From: Methylobacteriaceae bacterium
GTDB taxonomy: Bacteria; Pseudomonadota; Alphaproteobacteria; Rhizobiales; Beijerinckiaceae
Assembly (NCBI GenBank): GCA_019233695.1
Contig: JAFAME010000099.1
Coordinates: 1 to 32,087, forward strand
Direction: 5' to 3'
Length of the DNA: 32,087 nucleotides
This document shows, piece after piece, positions 25,825 through 32,087 of the stretch; position 1 is the first letter of the stretch, and every line of letters starts with the position of its first letter. The notes under the pieces were generated by a model, which made no database searches, was not told the DNA's origin, and was given only the letters and a program-made list of their open reading frames with translations. A program made the translations under genes and the position numbers.

Positions 25825-26409
25825 TCAGTTGACGACCGCGATTTCGACAGGCACCACTCCGGCGCGCTCCATGCCGATGGCGCGGGCAGCGCCGACCGTC
25901 AGTCCGATCCCGCCCCGGCAGCCGCAGCGATCGACGATGCGCACGACGACCGACTTGCCGCTCGCCTTGCTGGTGACGCGCACCCGGCTGCCGAACGGCA
26001 GGCTCGGGTGGGCACCGAGCATCGCCCAGGGCTGGAACGGCTCGCCGGAGGCCGTGTGCGCCTTCGGATTCGGCGTCGTGAAGGTCGCCCACACGGTGCG
26101 CGCGTCGGAAGACGGCTCGGTCGGCGGCGGCAGCGCGGCCTCGGTGCCCGGCGCCGGCGGGTCGAACTGCGGGGCAGGCGAACTCATGAGCAGCGGCCCC
26201 GCAGGACCGCCATTGGCGAGACCGCCGAACGGGCTGCCTGTCGGGAGCTGGGGGCCTGCCACCTCTGCAACCTTCGATGCCGCGGCACTTGCCGCAATAT
26301 GCGGCGAAGGCGGCCGTGCGGGTGGAGCGTAAAGCAACGCATCCTGCGAGACGGCGAACCCGGCCGCAGCAACAGCGACAATAGCTCGTAACGCAGACGC
26401 AAACACCAC
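25825..26409 (-). CDS. RlpA-like double-psi beta-barrel secreted protein
   Basis: RlpA proteins act on denuded peptidoglycan glycan strands at the septum or cell wall. The 194-residue product begins with a hydrophobic signal-like segment (LRAIVAVAAAGFAVS), then a long Pro- and Ala-rich linker (about residues 28-103). The C-terminal barrel holds VWATFTTPNPKAHTASGEPFQPWAMLGAHPSLPFGSRVRV and VVVRIVDRCGCRGGIGLT. The usual DRGPF-x-IDLS block is altered to D-R-C-G-C-R-G-G-x-G-L-T, and there is no SPOR domain, so lytic activity is uncertain. The start is GTG 26409, followed by a second GTG. It is convergent with gapR. Confidence 0.8.
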   Translation of the reverse strand: MVFASALRAIVAVAAAGFAVSQDALLYAPPARPPSPHIAASAAASKVAEVAGPQLPTGSPFGGLANGGPAGPLLMSSPAPQFDPPAPGTEAALPPPTEPSSDARTVWATFTTPNPKAHTASGEPFQPWAMLGAHPSLPFGSRVRVTSKASGKSVVVRIVDRCGCRGGIGLTVGAARAIGMERAGVVPVEIAVVN

Positions 26410-26819
26410 GATCCATCAAAGCACCTTTGGCGAGTGCAGTCCAGTGAGGGCCTGAAGGCCATCCGAATAGGTGATCTTTGGCGCCTGAATTCGCGCCGCT
26501 TCACGATGTGTTCCATCGGCTGCAACTCGGCGCTTGGGCCGCCTTCGCCGGCCCGCTACTTCGGGATTTGCCTGGCTCGTTGCGGGCGCGATCGCGAAGC
26601 CTTTGATGGCGGAATTGTGTCACGCCCAGATGCTTCAGCCGCTGCGCCGTGAGAGACCACGAAACGAGCGTCTTCTGTCAAAGTCGCGCCGCACCCAATC
26701 GAGGCGCGAACGCAAAAGCCCGCGACTGGGTGCTGTCGCAGGCCTGAGAGACGCGCCGCGCCAGGGGCAAAGGTCAGCGCACTCGGAAGGTGACAGACGA
26801 TGGTAGTCTCCGGCTCTCG
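26410..26819. other. Gene-free stretch between rlpA-like gene and MBOAT operon
   Basis: These 410 bases lie upstream of the RlpA-like gene and downstream of the MBOAT stop, both on the minus strand. Short frames exist on the plus strand (26434-26652 and 26534-26806), but they show no ribosome binding site, no recognisable domain and Arg-rich translations typical of non-coding GC-rich DNA. GGCC-TGAA-GGCC at 26446-26457 is a short palindrome. I see no convincing RNA gene, and no clear terminator for the operon. Confidence 0.6.
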
Positions 26820-28229
26820 TCAGAACCTGAAGTAGATGAACGGATTGAACGATGAGGCGGACAACGAGATGACTGACAGAGCCATCACCACGAACGCAGA
26901 GGCATATTTGACCGCCAGCCTGACGCCGCCGGCGGTGCCGAGCGCGCTCAATCGTTCGACAGGGAACCAGGCAAAGAAAATCGCCACCGCGTAGACGAAC
27001 TGCTTGTCCGCCTCGAGGTAGTACCAGATCGGATAGTAGACGACTTCCGGGCGGCTGATGCCGACCATGACCGACAGATAGTGCCAGCCGAAGCTCAGGT
27101 CGCTGCACCGGATAAAAGCGAAGCCCAAGACCGTCAATCCGAAGGTCAAGGGCATGGCCCAAATCCCGCGTTGGACTCTGCCATACCTTATCGCGACATA
27201 TCGTTCGATCGCCATGAGGACGCCTTGATAAGCCCCCCAAATCACAAAGTTTGGCGTCGGGCCATGCCACAAACCGCACAGGACGAAAACGAACACCAGG
27301 GCAAAGTAACTGCGAACGGAAGGTCGCGAGCCTCCGAGAGGAATGAACACGTAGTCGCGAAACCATCGAAATAGCGTGATGTGCCAACGACGCCAGAACT
27401 CGGTGATGCTCTGGGCGCGGAAGGGCTGATTGAAATTCTCCGGCAATTTGAAGCCGAGGATCCTGCCGAGACCGATGGCCATGTCGGAATAACCGGCGAA
27501 GTCGTAGTACGCTTGCAAGCCGTAACTGAACGCCCCCAGCCAGGCCACCACGAAGCCCAATTCCGCTTGGGGCAGCGAGAAGATCGCCTCGGAAACCGAT
27601 CCTATGGGGTTGGCAATCAGGAGCTTCTTGCCCAGACCGAGCGTAAACCGGTATGTCCCCTCCGCGGCCCCCTCCCAGGTGAGGTTGCGCGTGACCACTT
27701 GGGCCGCCACCTCGGAGTAGCGAACAATGGGCCCGGCCAGGAGCTGTGGAAACAGGGAATGATAGGTGCCGAAATCGACCAGGCTTTTCGTAGGCTCGAC
27801 CTGCTCCAAATACACGTCGGCCAGGTAGGAGATCGCCTGGAAGGTGAAAAATGAAATCCCCAGGGGCAAAACCAGCTCAGGTGCGGTGACCGGAATGTCA
27901 ACGCCAAAGAAATGCAACGCTGAGTCGGAAATGCCAAGCAGGAAGGCCCTGTATTTATAATACACAAGGAAGGATAGGTTGAATACAACAGATAGCCAAA
28001 AGAAATATGTTTTCCATCGGTCCGCAAGTTGCAATATTATCCTCGCAAAGACATAGTTGGCAATTACCGAAATGGCAAGCAGCAGCACGTATGTACCAGT
28101 ACCAAGCGCGTAGAATAGAAGGTTGGCAAGCAGCAGTAGGTGGTTTTTGTAACGCCTTGGTGTCGGTACGTATAACAGTAAAAATGACGGCAGGAATACA
28201 AACAAAAATATGTTAGAACTGAACACCAT
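26820..28229 (-). CDS. MBOAT family O-acyltransferase (AlgI-like)
   Basis: A multi-spanning inner-membrane acyltransferase of the AlgI/DltB/PatA type, which passes acyl groups from a cytoplasmic donor to an extracytoplasmic acceptor. The 469 residues contain about ten hydrophobic segments and family blocks: LPLGISFFTFQAISYLADVY (122-141), QLLAGPIVRY, YYDFAGYSDMAIGLGRILG, ITEFWRRWHITLFRWFRDYVF with H283, and CGLWHGPTPNFVIWG with the catalytic H322. It is last in a probable six-gene operon, 15 bases after the SGNH gene. GC is low in its 5' third (25 of 60 bases in 28141-28200). The acceptor is unknown; a surface polysaccharide or cell-wall glycan is the natural guess. Confidence 0.93.
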   Translation of the reverse strand: MVFSSNIFLFVFLPSFLLLYVPTPRRYKNHLLLLANLLFYALGTGTYVLLLAISVIANYVFARIILQLADRWKTYFFWLSVVFNLSFLVYYKYRAFLLGISDSALHFFGVDIPVTAPELVLPLGISFFTFQAISYLADVYLEQVEPTKSLVDFGTYHSLFPQLLAGPIVRYSEVAAQVVTRNLTWEGAAEGTYRFTLGLGKKLLIANPIGSVSEAIFSLPQAELGFVVAWLGAFSYGLQAYYDFAGYSDMAIGLGRILGFKLPENFNQPFRAQSITEFWRRWHITLFRWFRDYVFIPLGGSRPSVRSYFALVFVFVLCGLWHGPTPNFVIWGAYQGVLMAIERYVAIRYGRVQRGIWAMPLTFGLTVLGFAFIRCSDLSFGWHYLSVMVGISRPEVVYYPIWYYLEADKQFVYAVAIFFAWFPVERLSALGTAGGVRLAVKYASAFVVMALSVISLSASSFNPFIYFRF

Positions 28230-28244
28230 GCTCGAGCGACCTAG

Positions 28245-29555
28245 CTAGGGAGTTGGGCCTACGTCAAAGAGAGGGTACACGAACCGGTCAATTGTGCCTT
28301 CGTTGAATATCAGCAAGAAATATTTTATGCCCTGAGGCATCGCATCGACAACCTCCTTAAGCTGGCGGTTATTTTCTCTGGATCGGTACACTGCCGCGAA
28401 TTCATCCTGAAGTCCTGCTAGAGCGAAGTGGTCAGCAAATGAGTCGCCGTAAATGACCACCGGTGGAAGGCGATCACTCAGATATATGTCTCTTGTGTGA
28501 TAGACATATTCAAATATGGAGCTCTCATTCATGGCCTCAAAACCGTGAAAGTTGGGATCTTTTTCCCAATAGCCAAGGTTAGTGTCCGCAAACGGGAACT
28601 CTATGTTTTTTGGTACAAGGATGTTTTCCGTAAATGATCCAAACAATCCTAGAAAACGCTGGTCCGATCCGGCCGGATAGGGCCATCGATAGTAGTCGGA
28701 GAACTTCCGCCACGGGGGCATACCAATTCGCGCGTCTGCAGCGATTGAATTCGCGATTGCCGGCCCTATCGCCAGGGCACCCCAAAAATTCAGATGAGGG
28801 TCAGAGCGATAGTACAGTGCCGCCTGAGCGGTCTTTGCGTCGAGCGCCGCACGAAGAGCCGCATTCGCGTCGACATAGATGACGTTAGTCCAGTTCTTCA
28901 AGGTTACTTCGACTTCATAGGGAAGGAATCGCTCGGGTAGACGCGGGGCTGAGATTGGAAGATACTCTCGATAGAAGTCGCCTTTCGGTGGAATTGGCAC
29001 AATGACTAGCTTGATGCCTCGGCGAGCTAAATAATCATTCAGATTGCGCAAATGTGTCAAGATCAGTCCTTTATTCCTCTCTAACACAGGAGCCGAGCGA
29101 CTGTTCTTAATTTCATAGTCGAAGAAGCGCTTTTCGAAAAGGAAGTCATTCTCGCCAATGTACTCTCGGGCGCTGACGTTGAAAAGGCGGTACTCCATCT
29201 CGTTGTAGAGGCGAATGAAAGGTGCCCGGAACCCGAACTTGTCATCGAACCAACCGCTGAGGGTGGCCGGCAGTTGCGGATCGTGACGAGCGAGGCGGGT
29301 CAAATAGTCGTCGAGGACGGTCGGTTCTCTCCGTTCATCGAGCGGTTCGAACTGCCAAATCGGAAACAGTGTCTGGACAATGCCGACCGCGAGGAAACAT
29401 GCGACCAATGCGACGTAGAGGATCGAGATGGATTTGTCGGATATTCGGCCGGCAAGGCTTCGCCTGGCCGCGTGCCCCGGAGGCTCGGCGGTCACGGACA
29501 GGGAGGCGGTGTTCGCAGCCTCCGCCACATAGGTCGCGTCAACACCGGGAGACAT
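28245..29555 (-). CDS. AlgJ/AlgX-like SGNH acetyltransferase-related membrane protein
   Basis: A 436-residue protein with a cytoplasmic N-terminus, one membrane anchor (about residues 43-66, SISILYVALVACFLAVGIV) and a large periplasmic domain of the AlgJ/AlgX/DltD class. The domain has SGNH-like features: the nucleophile motif YGDSFADHF (S372) and the paired D252-P-H254 in SDPHLNFWG. YEVEVTLKNWTN and the FDDKFGFRAPFIRLYN segment near residue 110 are typical of AlgJ-like proteins. Such proteins accept an acyl group from the MBOAT partner and place it on the glycan. It lies directly upstream of the MBOAT gene. GC is low (24 of 60 in 28501-28560). The ATG at 29555 lacks a strong ribosome binding site, so the start is provisional. 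Confidence 0.88.
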   Translation of the reverse strand: MSPGVDATYVAEAANTASLSVTAEPPGHAARRSLAGRISDKSISILYVALVACFLAVGIVQTLFPIWQFEPLDERREPTVLDDYLTRLARHDPQLPATLSGWFDDKFGFRAPFIRLYNEMEYRLFNVSAREYIGENDFLFEKRFFDYEIKNSRSAPVLERNKGLILTHLRNLNDYLARRGIKLVIVPIPPKGDFYREYLPISAPRLPERFLPYEVEVTLKNWTNVIYVDANAALRAALDAKTAQAALYYRSDPHLNFWGALAIGPAIANSIAADARIGMPPWRKFSDYYRWPYPAGSDQRFLGLFGSFTENILVPKNIEFPFADTNLGYWEKDPNFHGFEAMNESSIFEYVYHTRDIYLSDRLPPVVIYGDSFADHFALAGLQDEFAAVYRSRENNRQLKEVVDAMPQGIKYFLLIFNEGTIDRFVYPLFDVGPTP

Positions 29556-29626
29556 GACGAGGCGACTCGCATTCGGCGCGGAAAAAAGTCAAGTCACGTA
29601 TCAATTCGTGGGCTCGGCCGCCTCCA

Positions 29627-29935
29627 TCAGATCCCCGCAACGCCCTTCTTGCGCAAAACCAAGCGTGCCATTCCCACCGTTCGCATGCTCATTATCTCTC
29701 GGGTCGTCAATTCGACCGAGAACCCCTCTTCGATTGCGGCCACCAGGTTCATGGCGGCAAGGCTGTCCCATTGGGAGGTGTTGTCCGGCGAGGTCTCGTC
29801 GGTGATGTCCGACGGCGCAAGCTTGAGAACTTGCGCAAATACCTGATGGACGAGATCTGCCACGATTTGCCCTTTCGCCTTAGATGCAAGCCCTTTGGCC
29901 AGCGTCAGCTTTGGGTTTGCAAAAATGAACCTCAT
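29627..29935 (-). CDS. Acyl carrier protein
   Basis: A dedicated carrier protein that tethers an acyl group on 4'-phosphopantetheine. The attachment Ser is S58 in SQWDSLAAMNLVAAIEEGFSVEL, and VHQVFAQVLKLAPSDI and LTTREIMSMRTVGMARLVL complete the four-helix fold. From ATG 29935, which overlaps the upstream VOC gene stop by ATGA, it is 102 residues with an unusual basic N-terminal 24-residue extension. A GTG at 29863 with GAAAGGG about 6 bases ahead would give a standard 78-residue carrier. It differs from a housekeeping AcpP, which would be more acidic and sit beside fabF. The operon context points to a role as acyl donor for the MBOAT. Confidence 0.9.
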   Translation of the reverse strand: MRFIFANPKLTLAKGLASKAKGQIVADLVHQVFAQVLKLAPSDITDETSPDNTSQWDSLAAMNLVAAIEEGFSVELTTREIMSMRTVGMARLVLRKKGVAGI

Positions 29936-30369
29936 GCGGGGAAACCCGGCGGAATCGGACCCTCGATGATCTCGATCACCCCCATCCCCACGAGCTGGTA
30001 GAATGAGACCGGCGAGCCTCCGAAGAGCACCGCCGGTTTCGGCGGGGCCACGCAAACCGCTCGCAGGCGCGCATCATCGAGGGCCGACAGGCTGGCCTCG
30101 AGGTTCTCGGAGACATAACAGGCGTGGTAGATGAGGCCGTCACTGTGACGGGCCATCAATCCGTCCACCGGGCTTGGTCCCTTGGCGGGATAAATGACCT
30201 CTACGGCGGGCTGCTTATCGTGGTGACACATGATCAGGTTGACGTTCTGTTCGGGATCGAAAACCGGCTCGCCGACGCGGTAGCCCAGACCGTCGAGAAA
30301 CCTCTCCGCCGGCCCCTTGTCGCGCACCGCCAAGCCTAGATGATGAAAAGCGAGACTGAACCGGTTCAT
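29932..30369 (-). CDS. VOC (glyoxalase/epimerase fold) protein
   Basis: A 145-residue vicinal-oxygen-chelate protein with two beta-alpha-beta-beta-beta modules. Candidate metal ligands are H9 or H10 in FHHLGLAV, Glu in AVEVIYP, His in LIYHACYV and Glu in GVIEIIEG. This layout resembles methylmalonyl-CoA epimerase and related lyases. In this operon an epimerase, isomerase or lyase acting on the acyl-carrier thioester is conceivable, but no substrate can be read from sequence. It overlaps by ATGA with both the methyltransferase upstream and the carrier protein downstream, so all three are probably made in step. Confidence 0.85.
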   Translation of the reverse strand: MNRFSLAFHHLGLAVRDKGPAERFLDGLGYRVGEPVFDPEQNVNLIMCHHDKQPAVEVIYPAKGPSPVDGLMARHSDGLIYHACYVSENLEASLSALDDARLRAVCVAPPKPAVLFGGSPVSFYQLVGMGVIEIIEGPIPPGFPA

Positions 30370-31310
30370 GCCTTTTTCAGCACATAGGCGACGTTGATTG
30401 GAAGTTGCTGTGCGGCGGACTCCTCGACCGTTGTGCCGGCATAGGGACCACAGAATCTCCTGATGACAGTGAGGCCGTTGGAACCGGCCATATCCTCCAC
30501 CTCGTGGAGGTCCCGGAACAGGTAGATATGATCGACGGCCGGAGCATTGACGCACGTCGTGACAAAAATATGAGTGTCAGGACTGCTGATCGTGGCGATC
30601 GTGCGCAGAAAGCGGGCAGGGTCCTCGACATGCTCCAGCACTTCGCCCATAACGATGCAGGAATAAGGCTCCGAAGCACCGTCGAAGGAGAGAAAATCGG
30701 TTTGGACGAGTTCGACGCGGCGCTGCTTGTCGATTCCGAAATGCCGGATGATATCCTGCGTGAGCGCGATCGAAGCCGCGCTGATATCGACCCCGATGAG
30801 CTTGTCGAAATGCCCGAACTGGGCCGCCTGCATGAAATAGTAGCCATGGCCCGGGCCTATTTCGAGATAGGTGCCGGTCGCCCCTGCCGGAAACGTCTCC
30901 GTAAAAAACCGATGAATGGCAGTGTGATTTGGCCATAAAAAGGAGGTAACCGCCAGTCCGTACATGTATTTGCGCATATAGTCATTGTTAAAGTAGACTT
31001 TGTCGGCAACCTCGGAGAAGCGGCTCCAGCGATATTTCTTATGCTTGCGAAAGTAAATCTGCTCCATCTGGGTGTCAAGCGTGATCGTATTATAGCAATC
31101 AACCACATAGTTGAGCGGCAAGCCGATAGACGAACAGTAGCTGAGATAATCTTCGAGTTGCTCGCGTGTCTCGGCACTGGCGACACGCAACGCCGCCCTT
31201 ATGAAGTTCGCGTGCATGGGATTTTCAGCGATGACCCCTGCCACAAATTCGTCGCTCAAGCGCGCGTGGGCGACCACCGCTAACTCTCCCAATTGAGAGG
31301 ACCGGAACAT
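30366..31310 (-). CDS. SAM-dependent methyltransferase with unknown N-terminal domain
   Basis: A class I SAM methyltransferase. The binding motif is TYLEIGPGHGYYFMQAA, the acidic ribose contact is IGVDIS, and the post-motifs are VELVQTDFLSF and SCIVMGEVLEHVEDPARFL. About 130 residues precede the SAM domain: a helical region (LSYCSSIGLPLNYVVDCYNTI and aromatic-rich FNNDYMRKYMYGL) I cannot place, perhaps for carrier or substrate binding. The start is uncertain: ATG 31310 gives 314 residues, while TTG 31343, just after GGAAGG, adds 11. In methoxymalonyl-ACP pathways an O-methyltransferase works on the carrier-bound unit made by FkbH, a suggestive parallel. It ends in an ATGA overlap with the VOC gene. 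Confidence 0.85.
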   Translation of the reverse strand: MFRSSQLGELAVVAHARLSDEFVAGVIAENPMHANFIRAALRVASAETREQLEDYLSYCSSIGLPLNYVVDCYNTITLDTQMEQIYFRKHKKYRWSRFSEVADKVYFNNDYMRKYMYGLAVTSFLWPNHTAIHRFFTETFPAGATGTYLEIGPGHGYYFMQAAQFGHFDKLIGVDISAASIALTQDIIRHFGIDKQRRVELVQTDFLSFDGASEPYSCIVMGEVLEHVEDPARFLRTIATISSPDTHIFVTTCVNAPAVDHIYLFRDLHEVEDMAGSNGLTVIRRFCGPYAGTTVEESAAQQLPINVAYVLKKA

Positions 31311-31358
31311 TTTTCGTGATCGGGAAGCATCCAATATCTCCAAGCCTTCCGGCCATCG

Positions 31359-32087
31359 TCACGTTGCGGCAGCTGCGGGCGTGGTCGCCGGGGACAGGAT
31401 CGCGGGCTGCGGCAGCGATTCACTCGCCGTGGGCGGTCGCTCAACTTCGTCCTTGGCTGGAAGCTCGGTGGCAATGGTCCACTGCGTCTCGCTCACGGGG
31501 TGAAAGCCGTGTTCGGCCAGGAAGTTGGCCGCCAGGACATTCTTTTTCGTGGGGATGTAGGCGGCATCCATGCTGGCGACACCAGCCCGACAGGCATCGG
31601 CCATCAGGCCCGACAGGAACGAGCCCTCGACGCCGCGGCCGAGGACCCGGCAACTCAGGAGAAACGTGTCGATGCGCCAACGAACCGCCGGCTCGACGAT
31701 CTCCACGATCGCCACTCCGACAAGACCATAGTCCCCGAACCTATCGGCTACCCGCAGCGCATAGACCCGCCAGTTCGGCGAGGCGTGGAGCGCCTCGACC
31801 TCCTCGAGCGAGCGGCGGATGGTGGTGAGGTTGAACTGATTGGTCTTGTTGATAAGCTGGGCGATCCGGTCCAGGTCCTCGGGCATGGCTTCGAAGAGCT
31901 CCACGCGCAGGTCGAGTTCCCGAAGGAAATCCTCCTTGCTCAAGTGAGCGAGCGTGGCCTCGCGCTGCTGCTCGGCGCGCATCATATCGGCGCGGCCCCG
32001 GTCCTCGGCGGTGATTTCGAGGCGGTCGAAATGGGCCAGGGCCCGCAACATCGGCAGGATCTCGGCCGGTTCCTCCGGGAGAAGGAC
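31359..32087 (-). CDS. FkbH-like protein, C-terminal part (cut by window edge)
   Basis: The reading frame enters from the right edge with no start seen, and 242 residues are visible. FDRLEITAEDRGRADMMRAEQQRE and INKTNQFNLTTIRRSLEEVEAL are diagnostic of the C-terminal half of HAD-IIIC/FkbH proteins, which continue into a GNAT-like acyltransferase domain (VRWRIDTFLLSCRVLGRGVEGSFLSGL, then AANFLAEHGFHPV). FkbH enzymes take a glyceryl unit from 1,3-bisphosphoglycerate, remove phosphate and load it on a carrier protein. The HAD phosphatase half lies outside the window, so activity cannot be confirmed. The end is a Pro- and Ala-rich tail. It is the first visible gene of the operon; the methyltransferase starts within 50 bases of its stop. 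Confidence 0.88.
   Translation of the reverse strand, partial: VLLPEEPAEILPMLRALAHFDRLEITAEDRGRADMMRAEQQREATLAHLSKEDFLRELDLRVELFEAMPEDLDRIAQLINKTNQFNLTTIRRSLEEVEALHASPNWRVYALRVADRFGDYGLVGVAIVEIVEPAVRWRIDTFLLSCRVLGRGVEGSFLSGLMADACRAGVASMDAAYIPTKKNVLAANFLAEHGFHPVSETQWTIATELPAKDEVERPPTASESLPQPAILSPATTPAAAAT

Noticed and set aside
26534-26806. A 90-residue plus-strand frame in the gap before the MBOAT gene
   Set aside because: It has no ribosome binding site, an Arg-rich C-terminal half and no similarity I recognise. The short hydrophobic start alone is not enough.
29627-29935. Housekeeping AcpP
   Set aside because: The sequence is less acidic than AcpP, has no fabF or fabG next to it, and is embedded in the acyltransferase operon.

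Overview
The window is GC-rich chromosome of an alphaproteobacterium, most likely of the order Hyphomicrobiales (Rhizobiales). The pointers are the gene order rpsB-tsf-pyrH-frr-uppS-cdsA-dxr-rseP-bamA-lpxD-fabZ-lpxA-lpxB followed by gltA, gltX and comEC, a ribosomal protein S2 with a long C-terminal extension, a GapR (DUF2312) gene, and an intergenic palindrome of a type I recall from genomes of this order. No rRNA or tRNA gene was seen.

Layout. 1-14466 (plus strand) is core: translation (S2, EF-Ts, ribosome recycling factor), UMP kinase, then envelope supply: undecaprenyl-PP synthase, CDP-diacylglycerol synthase, DXP reductoisomerase, the RseP protease, BamA and the lipid A genes lpxD, fabZ, lpxA, lpxB. 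An intrinsic terminator separates tsf from pyrH, and many later junctions overlap or lie within a few bases. 14467-15858 is a small accessory patch: one uncharacterised protein and a hicBA toxin-antitoxin pair. 15935-18856 (minus) holds gltA and gltX, and comEC diverges from gltX. 21283-26409 is a mixed region: a tiny secreted cysteine protein, an aldehyde dehydrogenase, a frameshifted coiled-coil gene, an FAD oxidase of the alkyl-DHAP-synthase type, gapR and an RlpA-like protein.

26820-32087 (minus) is the most interesting part. It is an apparent operon that runs off the right edge: FkbH-like protein (partial), SAM methyltransferase, VOC-fold protein, acyl carrier protein, AlgJ/AlgX-like SGNH protein, AlgI-like MBOAT acyltransferase. 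The methyltransferase, VOC and carrier-protein genes are joined by ATGA overlaps. The SGNH and MBOAT genes are clearly lower in GC than the core region. My reading, an inference, is a carrier-protein-fed acylation machine: FkbH would load a glyceryl-type unit on the carrier protein, the methyltransferase and VOC protein would tailor it, and the MBOAT plus SGNH pair would move it across the inner membrane to an extracytoplasmic glycan. In layout it parallels the Dlt D-alanylation system, but with a different acyl source.
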